Positions 25,867-35,402 are shown, numbered from the stretch's first letter. The stretch: DNA of 64,000 nt from Mycobacterium sp. Aquia_216 (GCF_026723865.1 NZ_CP113529.1:5270001-5334000); one strand, 5' to 3'. Program-made: numbers and translations. The notes: generated from the sequence alone by a model not told the origin.

Positions 25867-26673
25867 TCAGAATCCCTTGCTGGTGAGCCATTGAAGCGCC
25901 ACGTCGGCGACTTCTTTCCACCGGTTATCGATCGTCAGCGAGTGGCCGCGGCCTTCGAAGACGTGAAAGTCGGTGTCGGACGGGCCTTTCGCGTACAGAT
26001 CAACCACTTGTTGGGTGACCTTGAGGGGCACCACATGATCCTCGGTGCCCGAGGTCAGCAGCAGGGGGCCTCGGTCGGCGACATGGGTGTCGACGGTAGC
26101 CGCGGAGTGACGGGAGAAGTTCGCCCCGGCTTCTTCGAATAGTGGACGTCCCGCGCCGGGTATCGACCAGGCGGCGTGCAGGGCATCCGATTCTTCGTCG
26201 GTCAGGGTATTACCGAACGCGTACCGGAACTGCTTGGCGGACAGGGCAACGGCCCGGTGACAGTTGGCAGGATTGCCCAGCACGGGGAACGCCGACTTCA
26301 ATTGGGCAAAGGGCAGGGCCTTGGCCCCCTTGATGGCGGCGGGGTCGATCGCGACGGCGGCGGCTGCGCGGCCGGCAGCGAGAAGTTCCTGAGCGAACAG
26401 TCCGCCGAACGAGTGGCCGACGATGATGGGGTTGATGGCCGGTGTGCCGATGATGTCAGCGTAGTGGTCCACGATATCGGCGATCCCGATGTCGTTCATC
26501 GCGTCGGGGTTGGCGCGGGTTTCTTCGACGGTACCGGCGTCACCCGGCCAGCCAGGCGCAGATACCGCATAGCCGTTGGCGGCGAACAGCTCCAGCCACG
26601 GCTGCCAGGCGCTGGAGTGGATCCACAAACCGTGGATGAAGATCACGGGATGGGTTTTCGTCGGAGATACCAT
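25867..26673 (-). CDS. Alpha/beta hydrolase
   Basis: 268 residues from ATG 26673, with GAAGGA six to eight bases upstream; an in-frame start at 26718 is less likely. Motifs: IFIHGLWIHS (oxyanion hole), nucleophile GHSFGG with Ser88, acid in the region SGTEDHVVP and a C-terminal GRGHSLT histidine. Length and lid fit the esterase/haloperoxidase-like group. It follows an NmrA-like reductase gene on the same strand after 66 bp. Confidence 0.88.
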   Translation of the reverse strand: MVSPTKTHPVIFIHGLWIHSSAWQPWLELFAANGYAVSAPGWPGDAGTVEETRANPDAMNDIGIADIVDHYADIIGTPAINPIIVGHSFGGLFAQELLAAGRAAAAVAIDPAAIKGAKALPFAQLKSAFPVLGNPANCHRAVALSAKQFRYAFGNTLTDEESDALHAAWSIPGAGRPLFEEAGANFSRHSAATVDTHVADRGPLLLTSGTEDHVVPLKVTQQVVDLYAKGPSDTDFHVFEGRGHSLTIDNRWKEVADVALQWLTSKGF

Positions 26674-26739
26674 GAGATTTCCTTCGGATTCGATTGGACA
26701 GGCGGATGTTTCGGACATGTCATGCGGGCGTAGGCCAGG

Positions 26740-27642
26740 TCAGGACACTTCGCTGACCGGCTGGCATGGTGCGAACTCGTCGAAATGGAGGCGGACGAAG
26801 TCACGGATGCTCATCGGCGCAACACCGGTAATGTCCGCCACGGTCGTGTTCGTCACCTCGAAGACGCCGTTGCGCAAGTCATCGGCCACCGCGCCAATGT
26901 GTTGAGCGAAGAACGGACCAAGATGGGGAATGTCGGTGACGATCGACTGGAAGTCGGCGATCGGCATCGGGCAGTACGAGATGGCCCGCCCCAGGACGTC
27001 GCTCAGGGCAACAGCGATGTCACTGACGGTCACAACTTCTGGGCCGTTGAGATAGTAGACCCGCCCCGCGTGCGGACTGGGATCGCTGAGAATGGCGGCG
27101 ATGACGCGGCCCTGATCCTCGGCGGTGATCGGCGAGAACCGAGCGTCCGCGAACGGCAACGCCAACACGTTGGCGTTTTTAATGCGATCGACCTGGCCCG
27201 CGTAGAGCATCCAGTCGGCGAACATGTTCGAACGAAGATGGGTGACTGGGACCTCAGCACGATTGAAAACCTGTTCTGCGATCCAATGATTCAGTGAGGC
27301 ATGACTTACGGCCTCTCGACGGGCCGGGCGCTGCGACATGTTTACGAGGGCGGTCACGCCGGCCTCGACAGCGGCCTGCGCGAAGTAGGCGGTGGCGTCG
27401 ATGAGTCCAGGCTGCACGGGGTAGACGAAGTAGGCAGCGTCGACATCGACCACGGCCGCAGCCACGCTGTCGATGTCAAGCAGATCGCCGGTGACGATCT
27501 CGGCGCCGAGTTCACGCAGCGGGTCGCTGCGCGAATCGTCGCTGTGCACTAGAGCGCGCACCTGCACGTCCACGCCGTGCAGTGCGCGCACGGCGGCGAG
27601 TCCGGTTGCTCCGCTTGCGCCGGTCACCAAGACGCGTCTCAT
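26740..27642 (-). CDS. NmrA-like NAD(P)-binding oxidoreductase
   Basis: 300 residues from ATG 27642 (GGGG seven bases upstream; TTG 27654 also open). The Rossmann motif VTGASGATG begins the protein, and the atypical SDR/NmrA fold lacks the YxxxK of classical SDRs. A paralogue lies 2 kb away at 29634-30542; the two share layout and segments such as DLLDIDSV, DAAYFVYP and FFAQHIGAV. It is related to azoreductase/quinone-reductase-like NmrA proteins. Substrate unknown. Confidence 0.85.
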   Translation of the reverse strand: MRRVLVTGASGATGLAAVRALHGVDVQVRALVHSDDSRSDPLRELGAEIVTGDLLDIDSVAAAVVDVDAAYFVYPVQPGLIDATAYFAQAAVEAGVTALVNMSQRPARREAVSHASLNHWIAEQVFNRAEVPVTHLRSNMFADWMLYAGQVDRIKNANVLALPFADARFSPITAEDQGRVIAAILSDPSPHAGRVYYLNGPEVVTVSDIAVALSDVLGRAISYCPMPIADFQSIVTDIPHLGPFFAQHIGAVADDLRNGVFEVTNTTVADITGVAPMSIRDFVRLHFDEFAPCQPVSEVS

Positions 27643-27994
27643 GAGATGCCCCAATCGCTAGTTAAGCTCGAGGCCCACACCGACCGCGTCGTGCTGTACG
27701 TGTTATCTTCTACCGCAGTGCTTTTCGGGTCACCAGTGCATTTCGAACGCCGCTTTGTCATCGGTTGCATCCCGTCTGAACTAGATTGCTCCACGCCGTG
27801 CGGGTGGCCTGGAACCGACGGTAGAGGAGCCGCCTGCTGTGAGATACCTCTGCGTGGAGGCCGTGCGCCAGGCGCACACCGTCGGGCGCGCGGTGAGGCA
27901 ACGCCGTTGTGGCAGCGCCACTCGATGACGGGGCACGGCCGGCTTCCCTACCGCCCGTCGGCGCCGGGAATTTCGTTGATATCTTGGTAAGCAA
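27643..27994. other. Intergenic region
   Basis: 352 bp upstream of the NmrA-like gene and downstream of the metallo-hydrolase gene, both on the minus strand. It presumably holds the promoter of the former. I see no gene, repeat or RNA in it. Confidence 0.45.
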
Positions 27995-29056
27995 CTAGAT
28001 TGGCGATCCGGTGAGGCGGAACGATGTACCAACTGCGTTGGGCACGAAGGCGCCCGGCAGCGCCGTGGCGAGCCGATGCTGGGCCTTCCAACCGGTGCAG
28101 TGGGCGGGCACCAGCACATCAGGTGCCATGGCGGCCAACGCTACGACGGTGGGTCCGATAAGGGGTTCGAAGGCAGGACCACTCAGGTGAAGTCCGCCGA
28201 CCAGCGCGTGCAGCTTGTCCACACCGGTCAGGCGCAACGCGTGGCGGACGATGTTGACCGCGCCCGCATGCCCGCACCCGGTGAGCACGACTAGGCCACG
28301 GCCGCGCAGGTGTACCACCAGGGCCTGCTCGTCGAGAATCAGCGGGTCGGGCTCCCAGCCTGTTGTGCGCCACGCCTCGTGATGGGGCATGCCGTGCTCG
28401 AAGTCGGTGGTGCGGTCGACCTCCCCGGTGATCAGCACCGACTCGTCCAGCAATAGCGAGGGTTGCCGCCGTTCGATGACCTCCAGGCCCTCGGCCTGCA
28501 ACGCCGACCGGCTCAGAGTGGGCATCTCCCAAGGGCGCTGGCCCGGGACGGCGATGCGACGCCGACTCCATACCATCGGATGCACCGTGAGCGGCAACCC
28601 CGCGCGGCCCCGCAACCGGGCCAGCCCCGGGAAGCCACCGGCGTGGTCGAAGTGGCCGTGGCTGAGCACGACTACCTCGATCTCCGACACGTCCAGGCCG
28701 AGGCGCTCGATGTTGGTGGCCATCCCGTCTGGGGACACCCCGGTGTCGAAGAGCACCGTGTGCGATGTCTCGCCGCGGCGAGTGGTGATCAGCGCGGAGA
28801 ATCCGTGCTCGGCCACCAACCCCGGCACAGTACGGCCCTCGACGAACTGCGGGCCCGCTACGTCAGGGATCTCGGCAAACAGGGTGCGGTGGGCCACCCC
28901 ACTATCGTTTAGCAGCGCGTCGAAACTATTGTCCACCAGCGTAGTAACGACAATCTCGTCGACTGACACCAGCGCGATGGGGTCCACTGCCACGCGACCG
29001 GCTGGGCGCGGGCGTGAGGCGGCGGCTTCGGCATGCGAGCCGCAGCCCTCACACAT
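27995..29056 (-). CDS. Metallo-beta-lactamase-fold hydrolase
   Basis: 353 residues. The zinc-binding motif HGHFDH (His133, His135, Asp137, His138) follows LFDTG, and later metal ligands are seen in TGCGHAG and GGLHLSG. The layout resembles the archaeal/bacterial MBL group annotated as dihydropterin-aminobenzene-phosphate synthase-like. The N-terminus is Cys/His-rich (MCEGCGSH), unusual for the family, so a later start is possible. Its ATG overlaps the carbonic anhydrase stop by 8 bp, so the two are coupled. Confidence 0.85.
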   Translation of the reverse strand: MCEGCGSHAEAAASRPRPAGRVAVDPIALVSVDEIVVTTLVDNSFDALLNDSGVAHRTLFAEIPDVAGPQFVEGRTVPGLVAEHGFSALITTRRGETSHTVLFDTGVSPDGMATNIERLGLDVSEIEVVVLSHGHFDHAGGFPGLARLRGRAGLPLTVHPMVWSRRRIAVPGQRPWEMPTLSRSALQAEGLEVIERRQPSLLLDESVLITGEVDRTTDFEHGMPHHEAWRTTGWEPDPLILDEQALVVHLRGRGLVVLTGCGHAGAVNIVRHALRLTGVDKLHALVGGLHLSGPAFEPLIGPTVVALAAMAPDVLVPAHCTGWKAQHRLATALPGAFVPNAVGTSFRLTGSPI

Positions 29057-29597
29057 TGCCAGGATCTGGGCGCAGCACCGCCGAGCCGACGACGGTGTCG
29101 ATCCGTCCCGTTTCGACGTCGTAAACCATCCCCGTCACCCGCAAGGCTCCCGGCATCAGCGGAGAGTCCCGCAGCGTGGCGATGTCGGCCTCGACAGCGG
29201 CCCGCGGATCGCCGACATATTTGTCACCCAGCGACTCGGGATCGACATCGAATAATTGGGCAAGCTTGTCCGGGGGATCTTGCAACCGCAGGATGCCGCA
29301 ATCGGTGTGCTGCAACACGATCAGATCCCACCCCGGACCGAGGGTTCCCCCCAAAGCCTTCGTCAGGGTCACCAAGAGCGCGATCTCAGCCAGCACGTCA
29401 GGGGTCACGCGGCCCCCAATATTGCGGATCACGCCCACCTCTCCGAGTTCAATACCCAAGATCTGCGTGGGATCGACCCGCGGATCCAGGCAGCCGACCA
29501 GCAGAGTTTTGAGCTGCGGCACGATCCGCAATCCAGCAACGAAACCGTGGCCGGCGAAGTCACTGTTGCGTTGAGTCAGGGTCTCGATGGTGTCCAT
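29049..29597 (-). CDS. Beta-class carbonic anhydrase
   Basis: 182 residues from ATG 29597 (AGGAG eight bases upstream). The zinc ligands and dyad of the beta class are present: Cys36-x-Asp38-x-Arg40 in GCLDPRVDP, and His97-x2-Cys100 in QHTDCG. It interconverts CO2 and bicarbonate. It sits in a minus-strand run NmrA-like / carbonic anhydrase / MBL hydrolase with 36 bp to the upstream gene and an overlap downstream. That partnership is unusual; no metabolic link is evident. Confidence 0.93.
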   Translation of the reverse strand: MDTIETLTQRNSDFAGHGFVAGLRIVPQLKTLLVGCLDPRVDPTQILGIELGEVGVIRNIGGRVTPDVLAEIALLVTLTKALGGTLGPGWDLIVLQHTDCGILRLQDPPDKLAQLFDVDPESLGDKYVGDPRAAVEADIATLRDSPLMPGALRVTGMVYDVETGRIDTVVGSAVLRPDPGNV

Positions 29598-29633
29598 GGT
29601 GCTCCTCGGAATCGTGTCGGGGGTGGGCGTGGC

Positions 29634-30542
29634 TCAGGCCGATGCGCCGGCGGTCTTACTGGACGCGAGCACGTCGCTGTGTGCTCGCGCGAAATCCTGG
29701 ATGCTCATCGGGGCGATACCGGTAAGTTCCTCGACGGTGTTGTTGGTGGCCGAGAGCAGACCCTGGGTCAATTCGGCGACCACGGCTCCGATGTGCTGAG
29801 CGAAAAAGTCAGCCAGCTGCGGGACCGCCGCGGCCGCCGCCTGGTACTCCTCGATCGGAAGTGGGACGTATCGAATGCTTCGCCCCAGGGCTTCACTGAG
29901 ACCAGCGGCGATTTCCTCGCCATCGAGCACGGCCGGACCATTGAGGAGATAGGTCCGGCCCGCGTGCGCGCCAGGATTCGATAGAACGGCGGCAATAGCA
30001 CGGCCCTGGTCCAAGGCGGCGATCGGCGCGAACCGTCCGGAACCGAACGGCAAGGCCAGCACGTCGTTATCGGTAATGCGCTGCAGCACAAAAGGATAGA
30101 GAATCCATTCGGCGAAGAGCGTAGGCCGCAGATGGGTGGTCGGCACCGCAGACCAATCGAACACTCGCTCGGCTATCCAATGATTCTGGGCGGCGTGGCT
30201 TTTGGAGTGGCGGTGTGAGGTCCGTTGCGACAGATTGACGATGGCCTGCACGCCCGCCTCCTCAGCAGCTTGCGCGAAGTAGGCGGTGGCGTCGATGAGC
30301 CGGGGCTTGATGGGGTAGACGAAGTAAGCCGCATCAACACCATCGAGCGCTGATCGGACGCTGTCGATATCGAGCAGGTCACCCAGCACGATCTCGGCAC
30401 CCATTGTGCGCAGTCTTTCGACTCGGCGGTCATCCTGATGGACCAACGCGCGCACTGAGTTGCCGCTGCCTTGCAATGCCTTTACCGCGGCGTACCCGGT
30501 CGCGCCAGTCGCGCCGGTCACCAGAAGTTGTGATGCGGACAT
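29634..30542 (-). CDS. NmrA-like NAD(P)-binding oxidoreductase (paralogue)
   Basis: 302 residues from ATG 30542 (AGGACG upstream). VTGATGATGYAAV forms the nucleotide-binding loop. It parallels the gene at 26740-27642 along most of its length, including DAAYFVYP, RPTLFAEWILYP and the C-terminal TGIAPMSIQDF, so the two arose by duplication around the carbonic anhydrase/MBL pair. It is first gene of the run. Function is undetermined. Confidence 0.85.
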   Translation of the reverse strand: MSASQLLVTGATGATGYAAVKALQGSGNSVRALVHQDDRRVERLRTMGAEIVLGDLLDIDSVRSALDGVDAAYFVYPIKPRLIDATAYFAQAAEEAGVQAIVNLSQRTSHRHSKSHAAQNHWIAERVFDWSAVPTTHLRPTLFAEWILYPFVLQRITDNDVLALPFGSGRFAPIAALDQGRAIAAVLSNPGAHAGRTYLLNGPAVLDGEEIAAGLSEALGRSIRYVPLPIEEYQAAAAAVPQLADFFAQHIGAVVAELTQGLLSATNNTVEELTGIAPMSIQDFARAHSDVLASSKTAGASA

Positions 30543-30775
30543 GATGGCGTCCTGTCTGTCGGGACTGCCGAGCCGGCTCGATAGGACTGACATCCTGCGA
30601 GTGCGGAATTCGGCAGTTAGTTGCTACCGCGATGCTCGCATCCCAACAATATGTATTCGACGGTTGTCGTGGTCTCGTGCACGCACCGCATACTGGTGTG
30701 CACGCCAGCACCATCTCGGCGCAGCCCGCGAACGACCAACCCTGCCGACCGCATTCTAAGTTGCAACTAAATCGA

Positions 30776-31425
30776 CTATCCCGCAACAGATTTCGGGAAG
30801 TCGATGTGGCCATTGTTGCCGCCGAGTGGACGGTAGTGCTGATAGAAGGTTCTGTTGCTTCCCTGTGGCTGGTCACAGTACCCGATCATCGCGGGCGGAT
30901 CGCTACACGTCAGGGTCGCCGGACTGAAGACCCACAGTCGAGTGTTGTTGTTAATGAGCAGTTGTGTGTGGACCATCGGGTCGTGCCACTTCCATCGGCC
31001 TAGCTGCGCCGCACCCCGCATCGCCTGTGTATTCGCGCCGCCGAATCGCTGCATCCCCGCCGTGATCGCACCGTTCAATGCGGTTTCCGATGGATATAGG
31101 AAGCCAGACAACGAGCCCCCAAAACGGAACCGGTCGGGATAGAACTCCGCCAATGTTATCGCCGCGGTTCCTCCCTGGGCGGCACCGACGATGCAGTTTC
31201 CGGTGGGCTCGAGGCCTTTGTTGGTGGTTAACCAATTGGGCAGTTCACTAGACAAAAGGCTCCCACTGCTTGCTTCCGTCCTGCTCCCAGTTGGTGTAGA
31301 GGCTGTAAGCGCCTCCGGCGGGCGCGACGACTGAGATACCTTTGCCGGCAATCTTGTTCATCGCATTGCCGGCCGTTACCCAATCAGATACACGACGTGA
31401 GACCTGCAGCCAGTACAGTCCGAAG
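30776..31425 (-). pseudogene. MPT51/antigen-85-like protein, frameshifted and truncated
   Basis: Compared with the intact relative at 51524-52411, this stretch encodes GKGISVVAPAGGAYSLYTNW and QDGSKQWE in one frame, up to a stop at 31248. It then continues from SSELPNWLTTNKGL through GAAQGGTAA to GNNGHIDFP in another frame, ending at 30776. The signal peptide and first about 65 residues are missing or scrambled, and the C-terminal about 30 residues are absent. A 1-2 base indel lies near 31250-31262. It is a dead copy. Confidence 0.82.
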
Positions 31426-31792
31426 CAACGCGAAATGAAACCGACGTTGCCACACGGCATTAGTGCCAGCAAGTGACATTCGACGGCTGGCTTACGATAG
31501 CTCACCTGGTTGCCGTTGAACTGCTGCCGGACACATTTGGTCGGCGCCGAAAGCTTGGGACGCGTTCGAGCACACGATCATCGGCGACGCGCAGCCGCAA
31601 GCCGCTCTGCGAAGTCCAGTGAGGTTATGGAACACCAATCGACCATTGGTGTAGGTCCCATTTGTCGTCACACCAAGTTCTCGAATGGCGAGGGCGGTCT
31701 AGCGCCTTCTCTTTCTCACGGCGCGAGCTCTACCGCCCGGTCGGCAATCGGGCCATTTGCAGACACTACCGGGCCCACCAGTCCAAACGTTG

Positions 31793-31817
31793 TGGAGCTA
31801 AGGGGAATCGAACCCCC
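31793..31817 (-). other. tRNA-like 3' end (T-arm and acceptor strand) remnant
   Basis: Read on the minus strand, GGGGGTTCGATTCCCCT forms a T-arm (5-bp stem including one G-T pair, loop TTCGATT). It is followed by TAGCTCCA, a typical 3' acceptor strand and discriminator, but not by CCA. The 5' acceptor strand, D-arm and anticodon arm are not found at the expected distance upstream. This is the classic footprint left when an element integrated into or excised from a tRNA (alanine-like 3' end) or tmRNA gene. Confidence 0.55.
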
Positions 31818-31914
31818 TCCCACCAGGGAAAATTCTGCATCCAGCTGCGGTTTGACTTCGCCCGATCCGATTCAGTCCCGATCGCTACCTGCAGTTTCGT
31901 TTTCGTCGTATGGC

Positions 31915-32500
31915 CTTGGCGGCTATGACGCTGGCCCCAACGCCGACGTCGAAACCCAGCGATACCGCCGTGTGCATGACGCCCAGCCGCATGCCAATAG
32001 CCACGATCGCCTCCGACACCACCGGCATGTAGATCGCTACGCAGTCACCCGTCAACAGACCGAGGCCACTGAATGCATTGGCCGCCTTACACACCTCGCC
32101 CCAGATTTCGGCGTAAGTCAGCGTGCGTCTCGCCAACCGGCTCACCCTCCCAATGGAGCGCGACCCGGTCGCCGTGCCCCGCCTCGACGTGGCGGTCCAC
32201 GCAGTTGTAGGCGAGGTTGAGCTTGCCGCCGACAAACCACTTGGCGAACGGCGCCTGCGACCAGTACGCCGTGTCCCAGGACAACCGCTCGGCCTGTTCT
32301 ACCTAAATCGTCAACCAGTCACGGTCTGACTCGTCGTACAGACGGGCGGGGGCATTCGCTCGGGCAGCGAATTCCGCTGACGACGAGAATATCATTGCAC
32401 CAGGGAAATCCGTTTGGTCGGGAATAAGCGTTTGCCACGGTGCGCCGGCTTCCTCGACTATGTCAGGGGATACGAAGGGGGCGCGCGGCAAACATTGCGC
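31915..32500 (-). pseudogene. Acetyl-CoA synthetase, N-terminal fragment, decayed
   Basis: Minus-strand pieces read SSSAEFAARANAPARLYDE, DWLTI-stop-VEQAERLSWDTAYW, APFAKWFVGGKLNLAYNC, and DRHVEAGHGDRVALHWEGEP. After a frameshift near 32125 they continue with LTYAEIWGEVCKAANAFSGL and GDCVAIYMPVVSEAIVAIG. This is the N-terminal region of AcsA-type synthetases. It has an in-frame TAG at 32303, at least one frameshift, and no adenylation-domain core beyond about 31915. Confidence 0.85.
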
Positions 32501-32526
32501 TCGTGTGCGCGGTCGAACGCGGACCA

Positions 32527-33672
32527 TCATTTCGACAGCAGCGACCTGCCAATGATCTCCTTCATGATTTCGTTAGTGCCTGCGTAGATCCGAGAGGCAC
32601 GAGAGTCGATGAATGCCTTCGCGATTGGATACTCCAACATGTAACCGTAGCCCCCGTGCAGCTGGACGCAGTTGTCGACGGCTCGTCCCTGAAGTTCGGT
32701 CGTCCACCACTTCGCCTTGGCGGCGTCGATAGCGTCCAGTCGCCCTTCGTTTGCAGCCATTACACACGCATCGACGTACTGTTGAACGATATCGATTTCG
32801 GTCGCGAGTTCGGCAAGCACGAATCGAGTGTTCTGCAGCATCCCAACTGGCTTGCCAAAGGCGGTGCGAGAACGCACGTAGGCGATGGTCCACTCCAAGG
32901 CGGCCGACGCGGTGGCGACAGCAGCCACTGCAACGGAAAGTCGTTCTCGCGCAAGGTTTCTAGTCAATGCAAGAAATCCCGCGCCTTCAGCTCCGATGAG
33001 ATTAAAGGTAGGCACGCGTGCGCCGACCATCGACAGCTCAGCAGTATCTTGAGCATGCATCCCGACCTTCTCCAACCTCCGGCCGCGCTCGAAGCCTTCG
33101 GTGCCACGCTCGATACCCAACAGGCTCAAACCCTGATGAGGATGCTCACCCGTGCGTACCACGGCGATGATCAGATCCGCGTTGATGCCGTTGGTGATGA
33201 AGGTCTTGGCTCCGTCGACCACGTAATGGTCACCGTCACGAATGGCACGGCACCTAATGCCCGATAAGTCCGAGCCCGTGCCGGGTTCGGACATCGCGAC
33301 GGCGGTGATGATTTCTCCGGTGGCCACTTTGGGAAGCCAGCGGCGCTTCTGACCTTTAGAGGCCGCCTGCAGCAAGTACGGCATCGCGACGTCGGCTTGC
33401 AGCGTCAGACCTGTTATCGCCGGAGAGACCGCCAATCTGGCTGCCTCCTCGGCAAGGATCGCGTTATAGCGCAAGTCCGTGCGACCGCTCCCGCCATACT
33501 CCTCCGGAACTTCCTCGAACACACCGAGTTCGGCGGCCGACGTGAACAAATCACGATCGACGATGCCGTCGGCCTCCCATTTGGGATAGCTCGGGACCAC
33601 CTTCGTGGACAGAAATGCCGCCACACTCGCGCGATAGCTGTCGTGATCAGGTGTGAATATTGACCGTTGCAT
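32527..33672 (-). CDS. Acyl-CoA dehydrogenase
   Basis: 381 residues from ATG 33672 (GAGGGG six bases upstream); the frame extends to 33777, but that part has no family resemblance. FAD-contact motifs are seen in AMSEPGTGSDLSG and the C-terminal QLHGGYGYMLEYP and YAGTNEIMKE. It desaturates an acyl-CoA at C2-C3 and passes electrons to ETF. It is at the edge of the catabolic island on the same strand as the oxygenase reductase, so it may serve beta-oxidation of the cleaved product. Chain-length preference unknown. Confidence 0.93.
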   Translation of the reverse strand: MQRSIFTPDHDSYRASVAAFLSTKVVPSYPKWEADGIVDRDLFTSAAELGVFEEVPEEYGGSGRTDLRYNAILAEEAARLAVSPAITGLTLQADVAMPYLLQAASKGQKRRWLPKVATGEIITAVAMSEPGTGSDLSGIRCRAIRDGDHYVVDGAKTFITNGINADLIIAVVRTGEHPHQGLSLLGIERGTEGFERGRRLEKVGMHAQDTAELSMVGARVPTFNLIGAEGAGFLALTRNLARERLSVAVAAVATASAALEWTIAYVRSRTAFGKPVGMLQNTRFVLAELATEIDIVQQYVDACVMAANEGRLDAIDAAKAKWWTTELQGRAVDNCVQLHGGYGYMLEYPIAKAFIDSRASRIYAGTNEIMKEIIGRSLLSK

Positions 33673-33792
33673 GTTGGTCCCCTCGACGATGTTTGTCTGC
33701 GGAAGTTTCAGTTCGGCCGAGCGGCGTTGCGCCTCGGTATATCCCGGGCCCGTCATGAGCACGGTGCGTGCAGGCACGTCACGGTGTTGGGC

Positions 33793-34293
33793 TCAATTCG
33801 GCTCAGCCCTCAAAGCCTCTATCTGCTCGCGCAAGATGTCGGCATGGCCAGCGTGGCGAGAGTATTCGGCGATCAACCTCAGGTAGACGAAGCGCAGCTG
33901 TATTGGCCCGTAACGGGGATGATGCCGGGCGCTGCCGAGATCGGCATCGGCAGTTACGATACGACTGCGTCGGACTGCCCGCACGAACTCCGCGGTCACA
34001 TCTGCGATGGTCTCTTGAGACTCGACCACGAAACTCATATCTCCAGCGGTGACGGAACCGTCGCATCGCGAATCGTCCCAGCCGGCCCAAAAGTGTTGGA
34101 ACCAATACCGTTCGACGACAGCAGCGTGTTTGATCAGCCCGATCGGCGTCGTCGACGACGCTACCAGCCGACGGCGGGCCTCGGCCTCGCTGAGGTCGCT
34201 GACCGTGGCCGTCAGCGAAACCCGAGCATGATCCAAGGCGTTCTCCAGTACCGCACGTTCGTCGCCAATCATGACGCGTTGGGGCACGGTCAC
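33793..34293 (-). CDS. DinB-like / DUF664 protein
   Basis: 166 residues from GTG 34293 (TTG 34296 and ATG 34272 also open). The helical-bundle DinB fold of DUF664 is suggested by TTPIGLIKHAAVVERYWFQH and LIAEYSRHAGHADILREQ, with three metal-binding His positions spread over the two segments. Such proteins include mycothiol- or bacillithiol-dependent transferases and maleylpyruvate isomerase. A thiol-dependent isomerase would suit a ring-cleavage pathway, but that is only inference. Confidence 0.75.
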   Translation of the reverse strand: MTVPQRVMIGDERAVLENALDHARVSLTATVSDLSEAEARRRLVASSTTPIGLIKHAAVVERYWFQHFWAGWDDSRCDGSVTAGDMSFVVESQETIADVTAEFVRAVRRSRIVTADADLGSARHHPRYGPIQLRFVYLRLIAEYSRHAGHADILREQIEALRAEPN

Positions 34294-34350
34294 CAACGCT
34301 CACCGGAGAACGACGGCTCGTGGCCCTTGGGATGGATCATTCTTGTTTCC

Positions 34351-35319
34351 TCAGAGATCTAAGACAATTTCCGCGGACCGAGCACGTCCGACGCATACCA
34401 TCATCACTTTGTTCGACGCTTGTTGCTCCGGGGTGAGGTAGTCGTCACGGTGGTCGGGTATGCCTCGCGCGACCCGTGTTTCGCAAGCGCCGCAGTATCC
34501 TTCCTCGCACGAGGTCGGCACGAAAATCCCTTCCTCCTTGAGCACCTCAATGATGGTCTTTCCAACGGGGACGGTGCATTGTTTGCCAGACTTGGTCAGG
34601 ACCAATTGGAATGCCCGGTCCTCACCGTGCTCCTCGGCTTGCCCGTTCACGTCGCTGCGCTTGGCGAACCGCTCTACGTGCGGCGCCGAGCGACCCAGGT
34701 CGCGGCACGTCGTCTCGACCGCGGTGATCAGCCCCTCCGGACCGCAGCAATATACGGCGGTGTCGGAGCTCAACGGCTCGATTGCCGTTTTGAGATCGAG
34801 GATCCCGGCTTCGTCTTGAGGAACGATCTCGACTTGAGGACCCAGACGAGCGAGTTCGTCGACGAACGCCATGCTCTTGCGCCGTCGCCCGCCATACACC
34901 ATCCGCCATTGCTTGCCGGTGGCCGCGACCTGTTTGATCATGGGCACCAGCGGGGTCACGCCGATACCGCCGGCGATGAAGAGATAGGACTCGGCGTCAA
35001 CCAAGGGAAATTTGTTGCGCGGAGCCGACACCGGCAGCGTGATTCCGGGCCGCAGGACGGTGTGTACGTATTCCGACCCTCCCCTGCCCTCCGGTTCCCG
35101 GAGCACGGCGACCTTCCATTCGTTGCGTACCTTGGGGTCACTGCATAGCGAATATTGCCTGATGAGATCTGGCTGCAGATGGAGGTCGATGTGTGCGCCG
35201 GGGGCGAATTCGGGTAGATCCGAACCGTCATCCCGGGTCAGAGACAGGGACAGGACGTATTCCGCCTCCCACTTCATAGCCCGAACGCGAAGCTGCTCGC
35301 TGCCCGGAATTAGTTCCAT
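34351..35319 (-). CDS. Rieske-oxygenase reductase, phthalate dioxygenase reductase type
   Basis: 322 residues from ATG 35319 (AAGGAC upstream). The flavin-binding RQYS is at 54-57, the NAD(P)-binding GGIGVTP at 117-123, and the C-terminal plant-type [2Fe-2S] cluster uses Cys271, Cys276, Cys279 and Cys309. The order flavin-NAD-ferredoxin with C-terminal ferredoxin is that of VanB/PDR reductases. It would feed electrons from NADH to the Rieske oxygenases of this island; it is the only such reductase in the window. It is on the same strand as the oxygenase at 36282-37601. Confidence 0.93.
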   Translation of the reverse strand: MELIPGSEQLRVRAMKWEAEYVLSLSLTRDDGSDLPEFAPGAHIDLHLQPDLIRQYSLCSDPKVRNEWKVAVLREPEGRGGSEYVHTVLRPGITLPVSAPRNKFPLVDAESYLFIAGGIGVTPLVPMIKQVAATGKQWRMVYGGRRRKSMAFVDELARLGPQVEIVPQDEAGILDLKTAIEPLSSDTAVYCCGPEGLITAVETTCRDLGRSAPHVERFAKRSDVNGQAEEHGEDRAFQLVLTKSGKQCTVPVGKTIIEVLKEEGIFVPTSCEEGYCGACETRVARGIPDHRDDYLTPEQQASNKVMMVCVGRARSAEIVLDL

Positions 35320-35402
35320 CGCGGTCCTTCTCGTGCGCGTCCTGGCGGTTTCGGTTCGCTCCCAACGAAAGCCGCCATCTTCACTCGCGGATGCCGCATC
35401 CG

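Noticed and set aside
31510..32220. 236-residue plus-strand frame
   Set aside because: It spans the tRNA-like remnant and lies antisense to the acs pseudogene; peptides such as ELRGIEP are known artefacts of tRNA 3' ends.
33673..33777. 35-residue N-terminal extension of the acyl-CoA dehydrogenase
   Set aside because: The family starts near MQRSIF and a good ribosome-binding site precedes ATG 33672; the extension has no similarity.
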